64,000 nt of DNA from JAWLFI01 sp964627995 (GTDB taxonomy: Bacteria > Bacteroidota > Bacteroidia > Chitinophagales > Saprospiraceae): contig CAZVLN010000001.1 in assembly GCA_964627995.1 (NCBI GenBank), positions 62,001 through 126,000 of the forward strand, written 5' to 3'. Within the stretch, counting starts at the first letter, position 1; each line of letters starts with the position of its first letter. The notes under the pieces were generated by a model, which saw nothing but the letters and a program-made list of their open reading frames with translations, did not search any database and had not been told where the DNA came from. The position numbers were made by a program, and so were the translations under genes. Of the stretch, positions 63,601 to 64,000 are shown piece after piece.

Positions 63601-64000
63601 ACATAAACTTCAGTCTGTCCATCTACATTAAAATCAGCAAAAAGAGGGGTTGCGTTTCTATCCTCATCAGAAAAACCATGAGGTCTATCGCTCCTCCACA
63701 CAAGATTACCGTCCGGATCATAACACTCCAGGTGTCGGCTGAATGTGCTCTCTTCTGATAGGCCTATAATGATATTCCCTTCTCCATTTGAAGTAACATC
63801 GGCCAATCCGATAGACGTAGCATATTCGGACATCGGTGGTGTAGGAAAACTACCCTGCAATTGACCGGTTTCTCCGTTGATAAGTATTATATTTTCTCGC
63901 GAGCCCGCACCGACTTCCTGGGTAGTAAGTCCGACAATAACCGGGCCTTCACTCTGTCTCAGTCTCCCAACTAGCGGTGTATTTATATTATCCCATTCTC
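60651..64000 (-). CDS. very large secreted FG-GAP/VCBS-repeat protein with T9SS type B sorting domain (5' end outside window)
   Basis: The frame stays open from the stop at 60651 to the window edge, so at least 1115 aa are present and the N-terminus is missing. The first part holds FG-GAP/VCBS-type repeats with calcium-binding-like loops (FADFNVDGQTEVYVG, DMNADGNIDIVVAERQG, DLNGDGFTDIVFS, FDFTGDGRAEIVHRG). A middle region has Ig/PKD-like modules (YLWSTGAMTRTITVDQSGMY). The C-terminus (FTPNGDGINDIFELQA, CRIFDRWGTLLFELRSGEG, VYVYSLQITDASGQ) is the gliding-motility-associated C-terminal domain. A surface-exposed adhesin-like protein. The convergent uspA gene and element copy 4 follow. Confidence 0.88.
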   Translation of the reverse strand, partial: EWDNINTPLVGRLRQSEGPVIVGLTTQEVGAGSRENIILINGETGQLQGSFPTPPMSEYATSIGLADVTSNGEGNIIIGLSEESTFSRHLECYDPDGNLVWRSDRPHGFSDEDRNATPLFADFNVDGQTEVYVGNSIFDGLTGRKLMSGNATGHQGIQEARQVGYRFFSPVAADVLPDSTCAFCEGLELIAGGQVYAVDIAGEDMVLAANIDTNVYGDGFTAINDMNADGNIDIVVAERQGEDLLIYVWNPVSEQILAEFTYSNSANTVFTGSSSVPLLTDLNGDGFTDIVFSTSLMLVALENSGAGSFFVRYEIPTQDLSGRSGPVAFDFTGDGRAEIVHRGQDLLRVINGFNGSILAETNCFSSTFLDKPVIANVDTDPQGEILVSCGNNLLAYTSNGDPWSAARPVWNQLPFFNTHIEDDLSVPANMQPIHIPETAGEFRLNRYLEQYSRPISPGPDFVFDRIEVVCENGSKFIEMTVCNTGDLRAPIQLFVAAYADNPLEVVNPPVWNVQEPIFMEAGECVELRYVFPPFGILEEAYFTLNIPPGLPFIDTTDVNSFLSPECNYQNNFELVDLSPYLLFPLDLGNDTSVCASEVEMVLLEPDTSYSNYLWSTGAMTRTITVDQSGMYRLMVTDNCGNRGSDSIRVTFSQANDMGLPPDTSLCIGDQLRFDLGNEYSQLVWLNDTGDTLCNDCNSINIDVLRENTISVFGLLNECEVQDTVQVGLLPSVSTSDTIEICFGDSIIINGNRVGAGTYTESFSSPDLCDSVVITEVIERTPIDFDITIEEACGTASNGSVIITPDNSEVDIEWFDGNTMFSRTFGVGNYAFELSDNLGCTRLDTVEIGQINWERNGWLIEQVNCFEGQDTLPNVPTSNSGRIEARLGSDSSYSWSVNGQAISDSIYIDEAPTPGVYIFEIQKANCIFTTEVEIFPPKPVQEGSPLDLFVREDDSVQLGENIDATNYEDINWTPSTYLSCDNCLPTSALPESDITYVFTAVDSNGCDFQKVYRIILEASGSIALPNVFTPNGDGINDIFELQASAPIQGIEYCRIFDRWGTLLFELRSGEGIVVSLWDGRTKDGEVVNPGVYVYSLQITDASGQLLQFTGTITVVE

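Overview
The window looks like chromosomal DNA of a Bacteroidota bacterium, plausibly a marine Saprospiria/Lewinella-like lineage (the phylum is well supported, the lower rank is a guess). The evidence is the mix of genes: proteins with type IX secretion (T9SS) C-terminal sorting domains of both kinds, GWxTD, DUF6580, DUF5522, DUF6794, DUF6438 and DUF2911 families, a glycine-lipid acyltransferase pair, a FadN-type beta-oxidation protein, and promoter boxes of the Bacteroidota form TAnnTTTG, two of them with a TTG exactly 21 nt upstream. The sequence is AT-rich with short intergenic gaps and is a scaffold: 100 Ns sit at 2879-2978.

Layout. 1-1711: end of a surface-polysaccharide cluster (two GT4 glycosyltransferases, minus strand). 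2008-5861: LolD-like ABC ATPase, a GC-rich element with the assembly gap, an M1 aminopeptidase, a DUF6580 membrane protein and a 47-aa DUF5522 protein. 5881-8400: glsA-glsB-type acyltransferase pair and msrA. 8561-9538: a protein resembling the eukaryotic cap adenosine methyltransferase PCIF1. 9555-14533: pabA/trpG, holA, hemH (minus); surE, a small membrane protein, lpxB (plus). 14723-23859 (minus): topA, an envelope operon (metallophosphoesterase, lipoprotein, GWxTD, DUF6794), rplS and a large T9SS-sorted PKD protein. 24041-33586: a degenerate TsaC/Sua5-like protein, an S41 protease, a long GAPDH, a membrane coiled-coil protein, a YheT hydrolase, gpsA, a DUF6438 lipoprotein and yidC. 33845-43736 (plus): ffh, adenine deaminase, SulP transporter, M1 peptidase with T9SS tail, PLP decarboxylase, beta-barrel protein. 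43926-52355: DUF2911, a second coiled-coil paralogue, arginine deiminase-like enzyme, YbgC thioesterase, BrkB/YihY protein, folC and a tonB-exbD-exbD-exbB energy-transduction operon. 52732-57812: fadN-fadA beta-oxidation pair, transglutaminase-like protein, CoA-binding protein. 57846-64000: proline dehydrogenase, tRNA-Gly(GCC), tRNA-Leu(UAA), two-domain UspA, and a very large T9SS-sorted FG-GAP/VCBS protein running off the end.

Most of this is housekeeping. The strongest unexplained signal is a family of four GC-rich, palindrome-rich intergenic elements (about 2786-3172 minus, 37006-37130 minus, 41529-41654 plus, 60478-60603 plus). Three are 125-126 bp long. All four share a 3' block of the form CYATCnYTYAC and are closed by a 5-bp terminal stem whose two sides change together (GCGTG/CACGC, GGGTG/CACCC, CGGTA/TACCG), which is what a folded RNA or single-stranded DNA element predicts. 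Three of the four lie in sense orientation within about 15 nt of a stop codon. The second item of interest is the PCIF1-like putative N6-adenosine methyltransferase with a DPPF motif. A pair of membrane-anchored, PspA-like coiled-coil paralogues (27986 and 44861) comes next.
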